From assembly GCA_026983755.1 (NCBI GenBank), contig JALSTL010000179.1, forward strand, positions 1-34,044: a stretch of DNA of 34,044 bases. The letters run 5' to 3'. A program made the position numbers and the translations under genes. Shown piece after piece: positions 8,411 through 19,346 of this stretch. This DNA comes from Melioribacteraceae bacterium. GTDB taxonomy: Bacteria > Bacteroidota > Ignavibacteria > Ignavibacteriales > Melioribacteraceae. A model generated the notes under the pieces. It worked only from the letters and a program-made list of their open reading frames with translations, did no database searches and was not told the origin of the DNA. Within the stretch, counting starts at the first letter, position 1; every line of letters starts with the position of its first letter.

Positions 8411-9922
8411 TTAATGTTTAAAATTTCTTATGCCGGTAAATATCATTGCAATATTTAATTTATCTGCAGCCTCTATAACTTCTTTATCTCTAATTGAACC
8501 TCCGGGTTGCACTATTGCAGTAATTCCGCTTTTTGCAATTTTTTGAACACCATCCGCAAAAGGAAAGAAAGCATCAGAAGCGGCAACTGCACCTTCCAAA
8601 TTATGATTGTGTTGTTCGGCTTTTTGCACCGCTATTCGTGCAGAATCTACTCTTGACATTTGTCCGGCACCAACGCCAATTGTTTGCATATCTTTTACGA
8701 AAACTATTGCATTGGATTTTGTATGTTTACAAATTTTCCATGCGAATTTTAAATTTTTTAATTCCTCTTCATTCAATTTTTTTTTGGTAACCACTTTAAA
8801 ATTGTTTTCGGGAAAATTAGAATAATCTTTTGTTTGGGAAATTATTCCTCCCGTTACGGATTTTATTTGTTGATTACCATTATGTTTTTTCAAAATTTTT
8901 ACAAGTCTTCTGTTTTTCTTTTTACGTAAAATAACCAAAGCATCTTCATCAAAATCCGGAGCACAAATTACTTCGGTAAATATTTCGTTTAATTTTTCTG
9001 CGGTTTCCTTATTTATTATTTTATTGAATGCAACAATTCCCCCGAAAGCCGAAACCGGATCGCAAGATAAAGCGTTGGTATAAGCATCAAAAATATTTGT
9101 TGCCGTTGCTGCGCCGCAAGGATTTGTGTGCTTAACTATTACACATGAATTTCCGTTCAATTCATTTACCGTTTCAACAGCGGCTTCCATATCTATAATG
9201 TTATTGTAAGATAGTTCCTTGCCGTGTATTACTTTATAATAATCGAAAAAATCTCCGTATAAGTAAGCTTTCTGGTGCGGATTTTCTCCGTATCTTAATT
9301 CTTTTAGCAGCGGTAAATCTATTCTTAATGTTTTATTTTTTTTTAGTAAATCTTTTTCAAAATAATCCGAAATAAGTTTATCGTAATGTGCCGTATGTGC
9401 AAAAGCTTCTGCCGCAAGTTCTTTTCTGGTTTCCAGATCTATTTCGGATTTTTTTAATTTGGAAATAAAATCATTGTATTGTTCCGGTTTTGTAAGTACG
9501 GAAACAAATTTGTAATTTTTTGCAGCGGCTCTAATTAAGCTTGGTCCGCCAATATCAATATTTTCCAATTTTATTTGTTCATCTGCATCGGTTTTGATTA
9601 TTTCTGCAAATGGATACAAATTAACACATACAATATCAATAGGATAAATATTATTTTTCTTCGCATCTTCAATATCGTTGCTGTTATTTCTTCGTTTAAG
9701 TATTCCTCCTAATATTTTGGGATGCAAAGTTTTTACTCTACCGGAAAATATTTCCGGAAACCCCGTATATTCCGAAACATCTATACATTCGATATTATTA
9801 TCTCTAAGTAATTTGGCTGTGTTTCCGGTAGCAAGTATTTGATAGTTTTGAGCAATCAAATTTTCCGCAAGAAATGGAATTCCCTCTTTTTCGGAAACAC
9901 TTATTATGGCAAACTTTTTCAT
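8411..9922 (-). CDS. purH: Bifunctional AICAR formyltransferase / IMP cyclohydrolase
   Basis: Catalyses the last two steps of de novo purine synthesis, AICAR to FAICAR to IMP. The N-terminal MGS-like cyclohydrolase domain is shown by SVSEKEG, FPEIFSGRVKTLHPKILGGI and VNLYPF. The C-terminal transformylase domain is shown by RYGENPHQKAYLY and VKHTNPCGAA with the catalytic Lys-His pair. It ends with DAFFPFADGV and IVQPGGSIRDKEVI. The length of 503 residues is normal. No clear Shine-Dalgarno motif precedes the ATG, which lies 31 bp after purN. purH directly before mreB is a gene order I know from Bacteroidota-type genomes. Confidence 0.97.
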   Translation of the reverse strand: MKKFAIISVSEKEGIPFLAENLIAQNYQILATGNTAKLLRDNNIECIDVSEYTGFPEIFSGRVKTLHPKILGGILKRRNNSNDIEDAKKNNIYPIDIVCVNLYPFAEIIKTDADEQIKLENIDIGGPSLIRAAAKNYKFVSVLTKPEQYNDFISKLKKSEIDLETRKELAAEAFAHTAHYDKLISDYFEKDLLKKNKTLRIDLPLLKELRYGENPHQKAYLYGDFFDYYKVIHGKELSYNNIIDMEAAVETVNELNGNSCVIVKHTNPCGAATATNIFDAYTNALSCDPVSAFGGIVAFNKIINKETAEKLNEIFTEVICAPDFDEDALVILRKKKNRRLVKILKKHNGNQQIKSVTGGIISQTKDYSNFPENNFKVVTKKKLNEEELKNLKFAWKICKHTKSNAIVFVKDMQTIGVGAGQMSRVDSARIAVQKAEQHNHNLEGAVAASDAFFPFADGVQKIAKSGITAIVQPGGSIRDKEVIEAADKLNIAMIFTGIRNFKH

Positions 9923-9953
9923 TTGTTTAATATATTAAAATGATTTAATGTAT

Positions 9954-10658
9954 TCAATTAGTGAAATAATTATGTGATTTTTTTTCTGCAAAATTGTTTT
10001 CGGAACCATTTAATTCAAAAAGATTATCCGATACTTCCACAAGTTTATTTGTATCGGTTAGATTACCATTTAATATAATTTCCGTTTTCTTAAAATAGTC
10101 ATCTATAAATTTTTTAATTATATCGGGCAATAATTCATGTTCAATTTTCAAGACTTTTCGGGAAATTTCTTCGGGGGATTTTACATTTGAAATATCAATT
10201 TTTCTTTGTTCAATTATTGCTCCTTCGTCGTAATATTCGTTAACATAATGAACCGTTGCTCCGGAAATATTTTCTTTAGCGTTAAAAACAGCTTTATGAA
10301 CATTCATTCCGTACATTCCTTTGCCTCCGTATTTGGGCAATAGTGCGGGATGAATATTGATTATTTTATTTTTATAGATTTCAATAAAATTTTTGGGTAT
10401 TTTTTTTAGAAATCCCGCCAAAACAATTAAATGAATATTCAATTTTACTAAATACTTTAATAGCTCATTGTAAGAATTTTCATTTTCTATTATAAAGGTC
10501 GGAATGTTTTTGTCAATAGCAAAATCAATAGCTCCGCAATTTTTTTTATTACTAACAACAACGGATATTTCCGCTCTTAATTTTTCTGTTTCAATATGTT
10601 TATGAATTTCCTTTAAGTTGGAACCTCTTCCGGAGACGAAAACCGCAATTTTATACAT
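9954..10658 (-). CDS. purN: Phosphoribosylglycinamide formyltransferase with C-terminal extension
   Basis: Transfers a formyl group from 10-formyl-THF to GAR in purine synthesis. The formyltransferase fold is clear: FVSGRGSNLKEI near the N-terminus, VLAGFLKKIP, NIHPALLPKYGGKGMYG with the catalytic Asn and His, and GATVHYVNEYYDEGAII with the catalytic Asp. I chose the ATG at 10658 over the TTG two codons upstream, because an AAGGA motif (10665-10669) sits 6 nt before this ATG and would touch the TTG. The 234 residues exceed the usual length of about 190-210. The last 40 or so residues, after KIEHELLPDIIKKF, are Asn/Glu-rich and resemble nothing I know. The next gene in the series is purH. Confidence 0.93.
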   Translation of the reverse strand: MYKIAVFVSGRGSNLKEIHKHIETEKLRAEISVVVSNKKNCGAIDFAIDKNIPTFIIENENSYNELLKYLVKLNIHLIVLAGFLKKIPKNFIEIYKNKIINIHPALLPKYGGKGMYGMNVHKAVFNAKENISGATVHYVNEYYDEGAIIEQRKIDISNVKSPEEISRKVLKIEHELLPDIIKKFIDDYFKKTEIILNGNLTDTNKLVEVSDNLFELNGSENNFAEKKSHNYFTN

Positions 10659-10697
10659 TTCCAATCCTTTTTCAATTTTCTTTTAAAAATAAACAAA

Positions 10698-12230
10698 TTA
10701 GTAACCTAAGTCTTTTACTTTTCTTTTCAATCCGTTAATGTATGATTGAATCAGATTTTGTTTTTCATACTTATTAGAGTCTTCGGCAATTTTCAATGGT
10801 TTGTAAATTCTTTGGTAATCTTTCATTTTATATTTTATTTTAGCTTTATAAAATAATGCCATTGGTTTGGTCCATAATTCTCTGGTAATTTTTATGCTAA
10901 GCAATTCTTCAATTTTGCTTAAAGCTTCATTCAGTTTATTTTGTTCTATGTAAGAACCCGCCAAGTATATTAAGGCCAATGCTTTTAAATCGCTATCTCT
11001 GAAAGAAGAAATATTTTTATTAACGGTTGCAATTACTTTTTCATATTTACCGGCTTTAAATAAATTTTCAATTTTAATAATTTCCGCATGCGGAGGTGTA
11101 ATACCGTACTTAAGTAAAACGCTGCTTATGTTTTTTGCATAAGCATCCTCTTCCAAATCGAGATTCCCGTTAGCAGCCAAAATTAAATATCTTTTGAACA
11201 TCTCCACGTTGTTATCCAAACCGCTAAAGTAATAGCAGATTGCAGTTCTATAAGAAGCAATACCGGTATAGTCAACTGTTTTAGTAGTTTTTAAAAATTC
11301 CAAATAGTAGTTTAGCGCTTTATCGAATTTGTTTTGATAAAAATAAGAATCTGCTTTTAAGAAATTAGCGAACGATTCTGTTTGATTAAAATGCGGGTTA
11401 CTTAATTTCATAACTTTGTCAATTTCCGTTCCGGCTTTTTCAGGTTGTTTATTTTTTAATAGTTCAACGGCATATTGAAAATGAAATAATTGGTTATTAG
11501 GAAATTGCTCCAATAATTTTTTTATTATTTCCAAAGCTTTCGGATAATCGGCAAGATATTCGTCGTAAAGTTTAGCCGTATGAAATGTAATTTCCGGTTT
11601 ATCTCTTTTACCCAAGTTGTAAGCTTTTACAATTTTATCAAAACCGTCTTCTTTATTGTAAGATAAACCAGTTAAACTAAGAGCCCATTTTAGATATCCG
11701 GGAACAAAACTTAAAGCATATTCAAAAATTCCAATTCCTCCTTTTGCATCAAAAAAAGTTTTATCCAAATCAAGTACGTCTTTGTAATATCCAACCGCTT
11801 TTTTGGCCGCCCAAAATGCCGATAGTTTTTCTTGCTTTTCTATAAAAGCCATAGCACGTTGTTTATAAATATTACCAAACAAATACAGAAGTTCCGTATT
11901 GTTCGGATTATTATCCAACAATTTTTCTGCACGCGCAATCGATGTATCGGAATAATCAATAAATTTATAAAATTCTCCGGTATTTTTACTACCCAAATAA
12001 AACCAGAGGTAATTTTGTGCCAATCTGTTAAAAGCTTCGGGTCGTAAAGGATTTTGGTTGAGTGCTTTTATTGCTAAAGCTCGCGATTTATCGAATTGAA
12101 AATTAAATGCCAAATTTTGACTTTGTTTAATAAGTTCTTGATAATTAACATTCTTATCGGGTTGCGAAAAACCGTTATTGGCTGTAAAGAATAAAAAGCT
12201 AATTAAAAACGTAGTGATTTTTCTTTTCAA
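10698..12230 (-). CDS. Exported tetratricopeptide-repeat protein of unknown function
   Basis: A 510-residue protein with an N-terminal signal peptide (MKRKITTFLISFLFFTANNG, probable cleavage after FSQ), so probably periplasmic or outer-membrane associated. The rest is alpha-helical and built of TPR-like pairs, for example ALNQNPLRPEAFNRLAQNYL, LLDNNPNNTELLYLFGNIYK and LEQFPNNQLFHFQYAVELLK. TPR proteins usually bind other proteins, but no partner can be named. The start is a TTG at 12230, one base after the pyrG stop, with AGGA (12239-12242) 8 nt before it inside the last pyrG codons. This arrangement implies translational coupling to pyrG. Its place between a CTP synthase and purine genes gives no clear functional hint. 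Confidence 0.85.
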   Translation of the reverse strand: MKRKITTFLISFLFFTANNGFSQPDKNVNYQELIKQSQNLAFNFQFDKSRALAIKALNQNPLRPEAFNRLAQNYLWFYLGSKNTGEFYKFIDYSDTSIARAEKLLDNNPNNTELLYLFGNIYKQRAMAFIEKQEKLSAFWAAKKAVGYYKDVLDLDKTFFDAKGGIGIFEYALSFVPGYLKWALSLTGLSYNKEDGFDKIVKAYNLGKRDKPEITFHTAKLYDEYLADYPKALEIIKKLLEQFPNNQLFHFQYAVELLKNKQPEKAGTEIDKVMKLSNPHFNQTESFANFLKADSYFYQNKFDKALNYYLEFLKTTKTVDYTGIASYRTAICYYFSGLDNNVEMFKRYLILAANGNLDLEEDAYAKNISSVLLKYGITPPHAEIIKIENLFKAGKYEKVIATVNKNISSFRDSDLKALALIYLAGSYIEQNKLNEALSKIEELLSIKITRELWTKPMALFYKAKIKYKMKDYQRIYKPLKIAEDSNKYEKQNLIQSYINGLKRKVKDLGY

Positions 12231-12231
12231 T

Positions 12232-14111
<1,880 letters not shown>

Positions 14112-14271
14112 CCCGAATTATGCAATAGAAAAACAGAATAGCTCCAAACTATCGTAATAAAAGCAATTATTCTAATCCAAATTATTAGGAAGGATTAAAT
14201 TAAAAAGTCTTTTTAACTTACTTACATATTAGTTTTATAAACAATTTTCAAATTCTAATGCATAATTCGGA
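14112..14271. mobile_element. Possible 160-bp MITE-like element with terminal inverted repeats
   Basis: Arms 14113-14130 and 14253-14270 are inverted repeats matching at 17 of 18 positions (CCGAATTATGCAaTAGAA against CCGAATTATGCAtTAGAA). They enclose about 120 bp of noncoding AT-rich DNA. The pentamer TTAAA occurs directly outside on both sides (14107-14111 and 14272-14276), as a target-site duplication would. The right copy contains the stop codon of the downstream-lying fusion gene. No transposase is encoded. An inner TAATCC/GGATTA pair (14173-14178, 14192-14197) could form a small hairpin. In AT-rich DNA TTAAA is not rare, so a chance flank, or a large hairpin serving as the 3' end of the fusion gene, remains possible. 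No second copy is visible in this window. Confidence 0.4.
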
Positions 14272-17200
14272 TTAAAGATTTTTAACTTGTTTTTTGTCTA
14301 ACTTTTTAACCAGACCCGAATATTTTTTTTCAATTTTAAAACCAAAACGGTAAAAATATTCTGGTCTGTAAAAACCGGTAGTAACGTAATTATATCCTTC
14401 GTCTTTTGCTCTATGAAAAAATTCATTCATTAAAGCTTCGCTAACACCTTTTCGCCTATATCTGTTGGATACAACAATTTTTTCCATTTGCACAATATCA
14501 TCCGAAAAGTTATAATAATACAAACCGCCAATAATAAACCCGCGTTCGGAAACAGCAACCAAAAATTGATGTTCCGTTTTAAAACTAACTTTAAGATTTG
14601 CTTCTATAAACAGTTGGTGTAATTTGGAAATTTCTTTGGGTGTAATTGGTTTACGTAAATAAAACGGATTGCCTTCATAATCTTCAACTTGAATAACAAG
14701 ATTGGCAGTATGTTCTCCGGCAACTTCCAAATCGAGAAACGAAGCCGTATCCGTTGGTTTAAGGTGAGGATAACTTAAGCGAGTTAAAAAGAAAGATTCT
14801 TTTTCGGATAGCGGTAATTCTTTTTGCATTTGTGCTATTTGTTTTAAGAAAGACATTTTGTTTGCATCTTCTTCGTGTTGATATTTACAAATATTTCTTA
14901 AAGTATTTTTCAAGTTAATATCAGAATTTTTAAAAACCGTTTCCAAATAAAACCTTGAACGTGTTTCGGGATAAAATTTTTCCAGTTCATCTAAATTATA
15001 TGTTTCGTACAAACCGTTTAACATTTCCGCTTGTGCATCTATTGAAGCATCTTTGTTAAGGTTATACCATCTTAAAAATCTTTTTATAGCAAAATATAAT
15101 TGTTTAGGTATGTATCCGTGATTATCTATATTATTTAGAAAGGCCTTTAATCTTAAAGTAATTTCTCTTTTATCGGGTTGGTTTTCAATTTCGGATAAAA
15201 ATGATTTTAAAATTTCTTTACCTTTATTTTCTCCTTCCGCATTGTTAATACCGGAAAAAATGTAATCCCATGTTTTTTTATTTTTAACGAAGCTATATTT
15301 TTCTTCGATAGGCAATACGAATTTATTGTAAAAAGTAAACAGCAGATGACTTATTGAATTTGTTTTTTCTCTTTCGCCCAATACTTCAAATCTTGTTCCG
15401 GTTTGATAATCGTGCGAAGGTGCAACAATATTTGTAGCCGAAGGATTTTTAAGTTGATACTTTCTGGAAGTTATTTCCCAAAAATGAATATATGCGGCTG
15501 TTGCATTCCAAATAAAAAACGGCCATAAATAAAACAATCTTTCTTGCAATTCTTTATTATTCTTTTTGGTTTGTCTTCTGAAAATATTTGCAATTGTAAC
15601 ACCGGGAATATATTTCTGACTCCATAAATTATATTCATTCCAATAGCCGCCGAAATTTTCAACTAATTCGTTAAGGTAATGTTGAGAACCTGAAAGGATT
15701 AACCAATTTATTTCTTCCAATATTTTTTCTTTATCGTTTGTCTTATTCAACCGTAACAAAATATCGAAAGAACCTTCGTGCCTCGACTGAATTGATATAC
15801 GAAAAATTGTAAACATAGAATTTTCGAGATGTTTACTTATCCACACGCCTCCGGGCAGTATATTACTTAACCTTAATGTAACACCTTTGTAAAACAAAAA
15901 GATAGCTTCTCGCACAATTGCGGTTTTACTAATTACATTTTCCAATAGTTGCTTTGTGTTATCATCAATATCTTCTTCAAAAATAATAACATCGCTCCAT
16001 TCGTATTCTTCTTCGGTTTCAATATCAACGGCAACGGTTTCGCTTTCGCCAAGCCATTTTCTGAAACCTTCTCTCATTTTCTTTCGGGCGTTTAGTGCTG
16101 TTTCGGAAAGGTTTTGCCAATCTTTTTTCAGTTGTATTTCTACCAAGCGTCTTCTTATGTTTTCGTATTTGGTTGGATATTTTATTCCGTAAAGTGATAG
16201 TATGTCAAGTAAAATAGGTATAACGGTATTTTCCAGTTTTCTATCTTCTTTATGTTCTTCAATTTGTGAATTTATTATTTCCGTAATTACTTCTATTACT
16301 TCGTTTTCTTTTCTGGTGGTTACTATTTGATTTTTTATATTTTCATCAAATAAATTCGGGCCCAATGTTAAATAGTTTTTGAAATAGTACTTAAATTTAT
16401 TCGGTTTAATTTTTTTCAGTAATAAAAGGAATAATTTTTTTTGTACTTCAATATTCGATGCAATTTTAGGTTTATCTAAAAAATAAAATGCAATTTTATA
16501 TATTTGTTGAGATTCGTCGGTTAAAAGTTTTGAAATGTAATCAATTCCTTTTTCCGCTTTAACAGCGTCGTATGCTTGTAACATAACAATTGCCAAGTGA
16601 AGACCAAATAAAGATTTTTCTCCTGCTCCGGCAATTTTATCGAATAAAGATTCGGTTAATTTCAGATTTCTATCTACGGAAATTTTGGAAATAAATTTAA
16701 TGCTTTTTTCTTCTTTGCTTTGTCTGTACCATTGTAAAATTGTTTCATCTGTAAATGATACCAAACCTTCGTTGCCAAGCCAATAGATTGGATTAATTAA
16801 AAATTCATGCAGTTGAATTTCGGGTTTTGATATATGAAATATAAAATCTCCTATTCTGTAATTTCTGTTTCCCACTTTTTCTACTATTAGGTGCTTTTCA
16901 AGTTTTGGTAAAACAATTTTATTATTTTCTATTTTTACATCGGTACTTAAACATCCTTTTTCTCTTAGAAACCAATTTGGTATTTTAATTTCTGTTTTCC
17001 CCATATATAAAGAGTAGTAATCTTTTTGGTATAATTGTTTAATCAGATGTTCAAAGTTTTTTTCTATAATTCTTCTTTTGTAAGTACCTTTTGGAGTTAA
17101 TTCTCCGCGCTCTTGAGTAAAAGGTCTGTCAATAACTCTAAAATCTACAATTCTTTCGAAAGGGGCAAGAAATTGGTTAACGGTAACAATTATATTTGAA

Positions 17201-19068
17201 AAATATTCCGCTTTTTGATCGTCGAACATTTTGGTAAAGACTTCATTTTCCGTATCCGGGAAAATAAGTACCGTATTAAAAGGTCTATGATCGCCAACAA
17301 CAAAAACTTGTTTAATTAATTCAAAATCTCTAAAAAGATTTTCAATTTTTTGCGGTGCAATAGTTTCACCTTTAATGTTTTTGTAAATTTCTTTTTTTCT
17401 ATCAATAATTTCGATAAAATTATTGTTATCCATTTTCATAATATCGCCGGTTGGAAACCAATCTCCTTCAACAAAGGAGTTTTCTTCATGTTGACCGAAA
17501 TATCCTTTCATTACGTAATTTCCTCTGACTAAAAGTTCTCCGTCTTCGGCAAGTTTTATTTCGATACCGGGTAAAGCTTTCCCAAGGGAATTCGGTTTGT
17601 AATTATTGGGCGGAGTCATTGTAATGCCGCCCGTAGCTTCCGTCATTCCGAAACCGCTCATTAATTGAATGCCGTATTTTTGAAAGAAAAGAAAAACTTC
17701 GGGTGGTAAATAACCGGCAGCTGAAAGTCCCCATTTTAATTTTCCGCCTGTAATTTTTTTTACTTCTTTGGCAATAATGTTTTCGTCGTCTTCTTCAATA
17801 TCAACTTTTGCACAGATATAATCGTAAAGTTGCATCCATTTTTTCGGTATGCTAATAAAAATAGTAGGTTTAACCGATTGCATATTCATCATCATCGTTT
17901 CTGCCGAAGGGTTTTCCATAAAAGTATAAGTAGCCGCCCAAAAAATACTTCCCATTAATTCGAACCAACGCCCGAACGTATGAAACAGCGGAAGGTAAGA
18001 AAGAAAAACATCCGTTTCATTTATTTCCGGTAAAGCAATGGCGCGGCAAAATCGTTTAAATACAATATTTTTTTGAGAAAAAATTATTCCTTTCGGTTCT
18101 CCGGTTGTACCGGAAGTGTACATTAAAGTTGCCATAGAATTTATTTCTTGAGGTTCTTCTTTTTCCACTATTCGATTTTTTCCTTGTTTCAAAAAATCGG
18201 AAAAAGAAATAACCCAATCCTCAGCACTAATACCGTCAATCAATACGCATTTTTTTATTTTTTTTAGATTTGCTTTAATTGATTTAACTTTTGCCAATTG
18301 TTTTTCGTCGGAAATAAGTATGTATTCAACTTCGGTTTGGTTTACAATAAAATTTATATGCTGAGGTACCGAATTTGCGGGAATCATCACGTTAATAATA
18401 CCATAATTTAAACATGCAATATCCAATAAAGCCATTTCCAAACTATTGTTCATTAAAAATGCTACTTTCGGTTTTGTTGAGCGTGTTCCGGTTAAGTTTA
18501 GCAATGCCGCAGCATATTCTTTCACTTTTTTATTAGCTTCGCTCCATGTATAATCCGTTTGAGTTTTACCGCGTAAAATTTTAAATAAAGTTTTATTTTG
18601 ATATTGTTTTGTGCGTTGTTCAAATAATTTTTTTGTGTTAAAATTTGAATTTAAAATTAATTCCAAAATCAAATCTGTCCACTTTTTGTCGTTTTTTATT
18701 TTCTTCAACAGTTCACTGCTTTTAAACAGATTAAGATAATGATATACAAGTTTGTTTAGCCGTAAAGTATTTTCTTTATTTAATCTGCTATATAATTCCG
18801 AAAGGATTTTACCGAAAGAATAAAATTGTTCGATTTCATAATTGTTGATAAAATCTTTTGAAAATTCACCCTCAATTATATATCCGAGCAACTCTTCTGT
18901 TTTCGATACCAAAGCATTCGTATTTCCTGCAAATTTTTGGTTAACAATTTTATTCAGATTATTTATAGTATCTTTTTGAAGTTGTGTAATTTCTTCTTTT
19001 TCCAGTGTAGATTTGCCGGCTTGGAATTTGTTTTTACAGTTTTCAATTTCCGTTAGTAATTGATTCAT
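14272..19068 (-). CDS. Giant fusion: acyl-CoA-synthetase-like adenylating enzyme, unrecognised middle, GNAT acetyltransferase
   Basis: A single uninterrupted 1598-residue frame with no signal peptide. Residues 1-150 are helical and unrecognised. About 150-690 form an ANL-superfamily domain of the long-chain acyl-CoA synthetase type. Its motifs are intact: MYTSGTTGEPKG (316-327), SGFGMTEATGG (471-481), GDWFPTGD (535-542), DRKKEIYKNIKGE (556-568), and ELTPKGTYKRR (656-666) near the expected catalytic-lysine site. About 700-1460 I do not recognise; conserved-looking spots are SRHEGSFDILLRLN (1095-1108), GGYWNEYNLWSQKYIPG (1140-1156) and SHDYQTGTRFEVLGERE (1218-1234). About 1465-1590 is a GNAT domain with IVVSNRYRRKGVSEAL (1531-1546), an RxxGxS version of the acetyl-CoA loop. 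It probably activates a carboxylic acid as acyl-AMP; the substrate and acyl acceptor are unknown. It stands alone, between pyrG and gltA. Confidence 0.82.
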   Translation of the reverse strand: MNQLLTEIENCKNKFQAGKSTLEKEEITQLQKDTINNLNKIVNQKFAGNTNALVSKTEELLGYIIEGEFSKDFINNYEIEQFYSFGKILSELYSRLNKENTLRLNKLVYHYLNLFKSSELLKKIKNDKKWTDLILELILNSNFNTKKLFEQRTKQYQNKTLFKILRGKTQTDYTWSEANKKVKEYAAALLNLTGTRSTKPKVAFLMNNSLEMALLDIACLNYGIINVMIPANSVPQHINFIVNQTEVEYILISDEKQLAKVKSIKANLKKIKKCVLIDGISAEDWVISFSDFLKQGKNRIVEKEEPQEINSMATLMYTSGTTGEPKGIIFSQKNIVFKRFCRAIALPEINETDVFLSYLPLFHTFGRWFELMGSIFWAATYTFMENPSAETMMMNMQSVKPTIFISIPKKWMQLYDYICAKVDIEEDDENIIAKEVKKITGGKLKWGLSAAGYLPPEVFLFFQKYGIQLMSGFGMTEATGGITMTPPNNYKPNSLGKALPGIEIKLAEDGELLVRGNYVMKGYFGQHEENSFVEGDWFPTGDIMKMDNNNFIEIIDRKKEIYKNIKGETIAPQKIENLFRDFELIKQVFVVGDHRPFNTVLIFPDTENEVFTKMFDDQKAEYFSNIIVTVNQFLAPFERIVDFRVIDRPFTQERGELTPKGTYKRRIIEKNFEHLIKQLYQKDYYSLYMGKTEIKIPNWFLREKGCLSTDVKIENNKIVLPKLEKHLIVEKVGNRNYRIGDFIFHISKPEIQLHEFLINPIYWLGNEGLVSFTDETILQWYRQSKEEKSIKFISKISVDRNLKLTESLFDKIAGAGEKSLFGLHLAIVMLQAYDAVKAEKGIDYISKLLTDESQQIYKIAFYFLDKPKIASNIEVQKKLFLLLLKKIKPNKFKYYFKNYLTLGPNLFDENIKNQIVTTRKENEVIEVITEIINSQIEEHKEDRKLENTVIPILLDILSLYGIKYPTKYENIRRRLVEIQLKKDWQNLSETALNARKKMREGFRKWLGESETVAVDIETEEEYEWSDVIIFEEDIDDNTKQLLENVISKTAIVREAIFLFYKGVTLRLSNILPGGVWISKHLENSMFTIFRISIQSRHEGSFDILLRLNKTNDKEKILEEINWLILSGSQHYLNELVENFGGYWNEYNLWSQKYIPGVTIANIFRRQTKKNNKELQERLFYLWPFFIWNATAAYIHFWEITSRKYQLKNPSATNIVAPSHDYQTGTRFEVLGEREKTNSISHLLFTFYNKFVLPIEEKYSFVKNKKTWDYIFSGINNAEGENKGKEILKSFLSEIENQPDKREITLRLKAFLNNIDNHGYIPKQLYFAIKRFLRWYNLNKDASIDAQAEMLNGLYETYNLDELEKFYPETRSRFYLETVFKNSDINLKNTLRNICKYQHEEDANKMSFLKQIAQMQKELPLSEKESFFLTRLSYPHLKPTDTASFLDLEVAGEHTANLVIQVEDYEGNPFYLRKPITPKEISKLHQLFIEANLKVSFKTEHQFLVAVSERGFIIGGLYYYNFSDDIVQMEKIVVSNRYRRKGVSEALMNEFFHRAKDEGYNYVTTGFYRPEYFYRFGFKIEKKYSGLVKKLDKKQVKNL

Positions 19069-19094
19069 GATAATTAAATTTTTTATTAAAAATG

Positions 19095-19102
19095 CAAATA
19101 TA
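19095..19102 (-). promoter_or_regulatory. Candidate Bacteroidota-type -7 promoter element for the fusion gene
   Basis: TATATTTG on the minus strand fits the Bacteroidota -7 consensus TAnnTTTG and lies 26 nt before the fusion-gene ATG. A TTTC, near the -33 TTTG, occurs 19 nt further upstream. The ATG has no Shine-Dalgarno motif. A chance match is quite possible in DNA this AT-rich. Confidence 0.3.
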
Positions 19103-19296
19103 CTAAAAACATAAACGCTTTGAAAAAGAGATGAAATTACATTATTGAAATAACCGTTATATTAGGCATTGCAGCTATTTGAAAATATTTATATATCATT
19201 TTATATTTATGTTTTTGTTGATTGGTTTTTGCAAGCATAAATAAAATTCCGTTTTTTCGGTGCAAGAATATTCAAGTTATTACGGTAAAAATAAAA

Positions 19297-19316
19297 GGGA
19301 TACAAATGTGTATCCC
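19297..19316 (-). terminator. Rho-independent terminator of citrate synthase
   Basis: On the minus strand a perfect 8-bp stem (GGGATACA with TGTATCCC, 4-nt loop) is followed by a T-rich run (TTTTATTTTT). It lies about 30 bp after the gltA stop, separating gltA from the fusion gene. Confidence 0.75.
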
Positions 19317-19346
19317 CGTAAAAAATAAACCGAATATTTATGATGA

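Noticed and set aside
10659..10664. TTG start two codons upstream of the purN ATG
   Set aside because: The AAGGA motif ends at the TTG with no spacing, whereas it is 6 nt from the ATG.
14272..19068. The fusion as an artefact of two or three genes merged by a sequencing error
   Set aside because: One frame runs through 4.8 kb without a stop, and the linker regions show no internal SD plus start pair that I can see.
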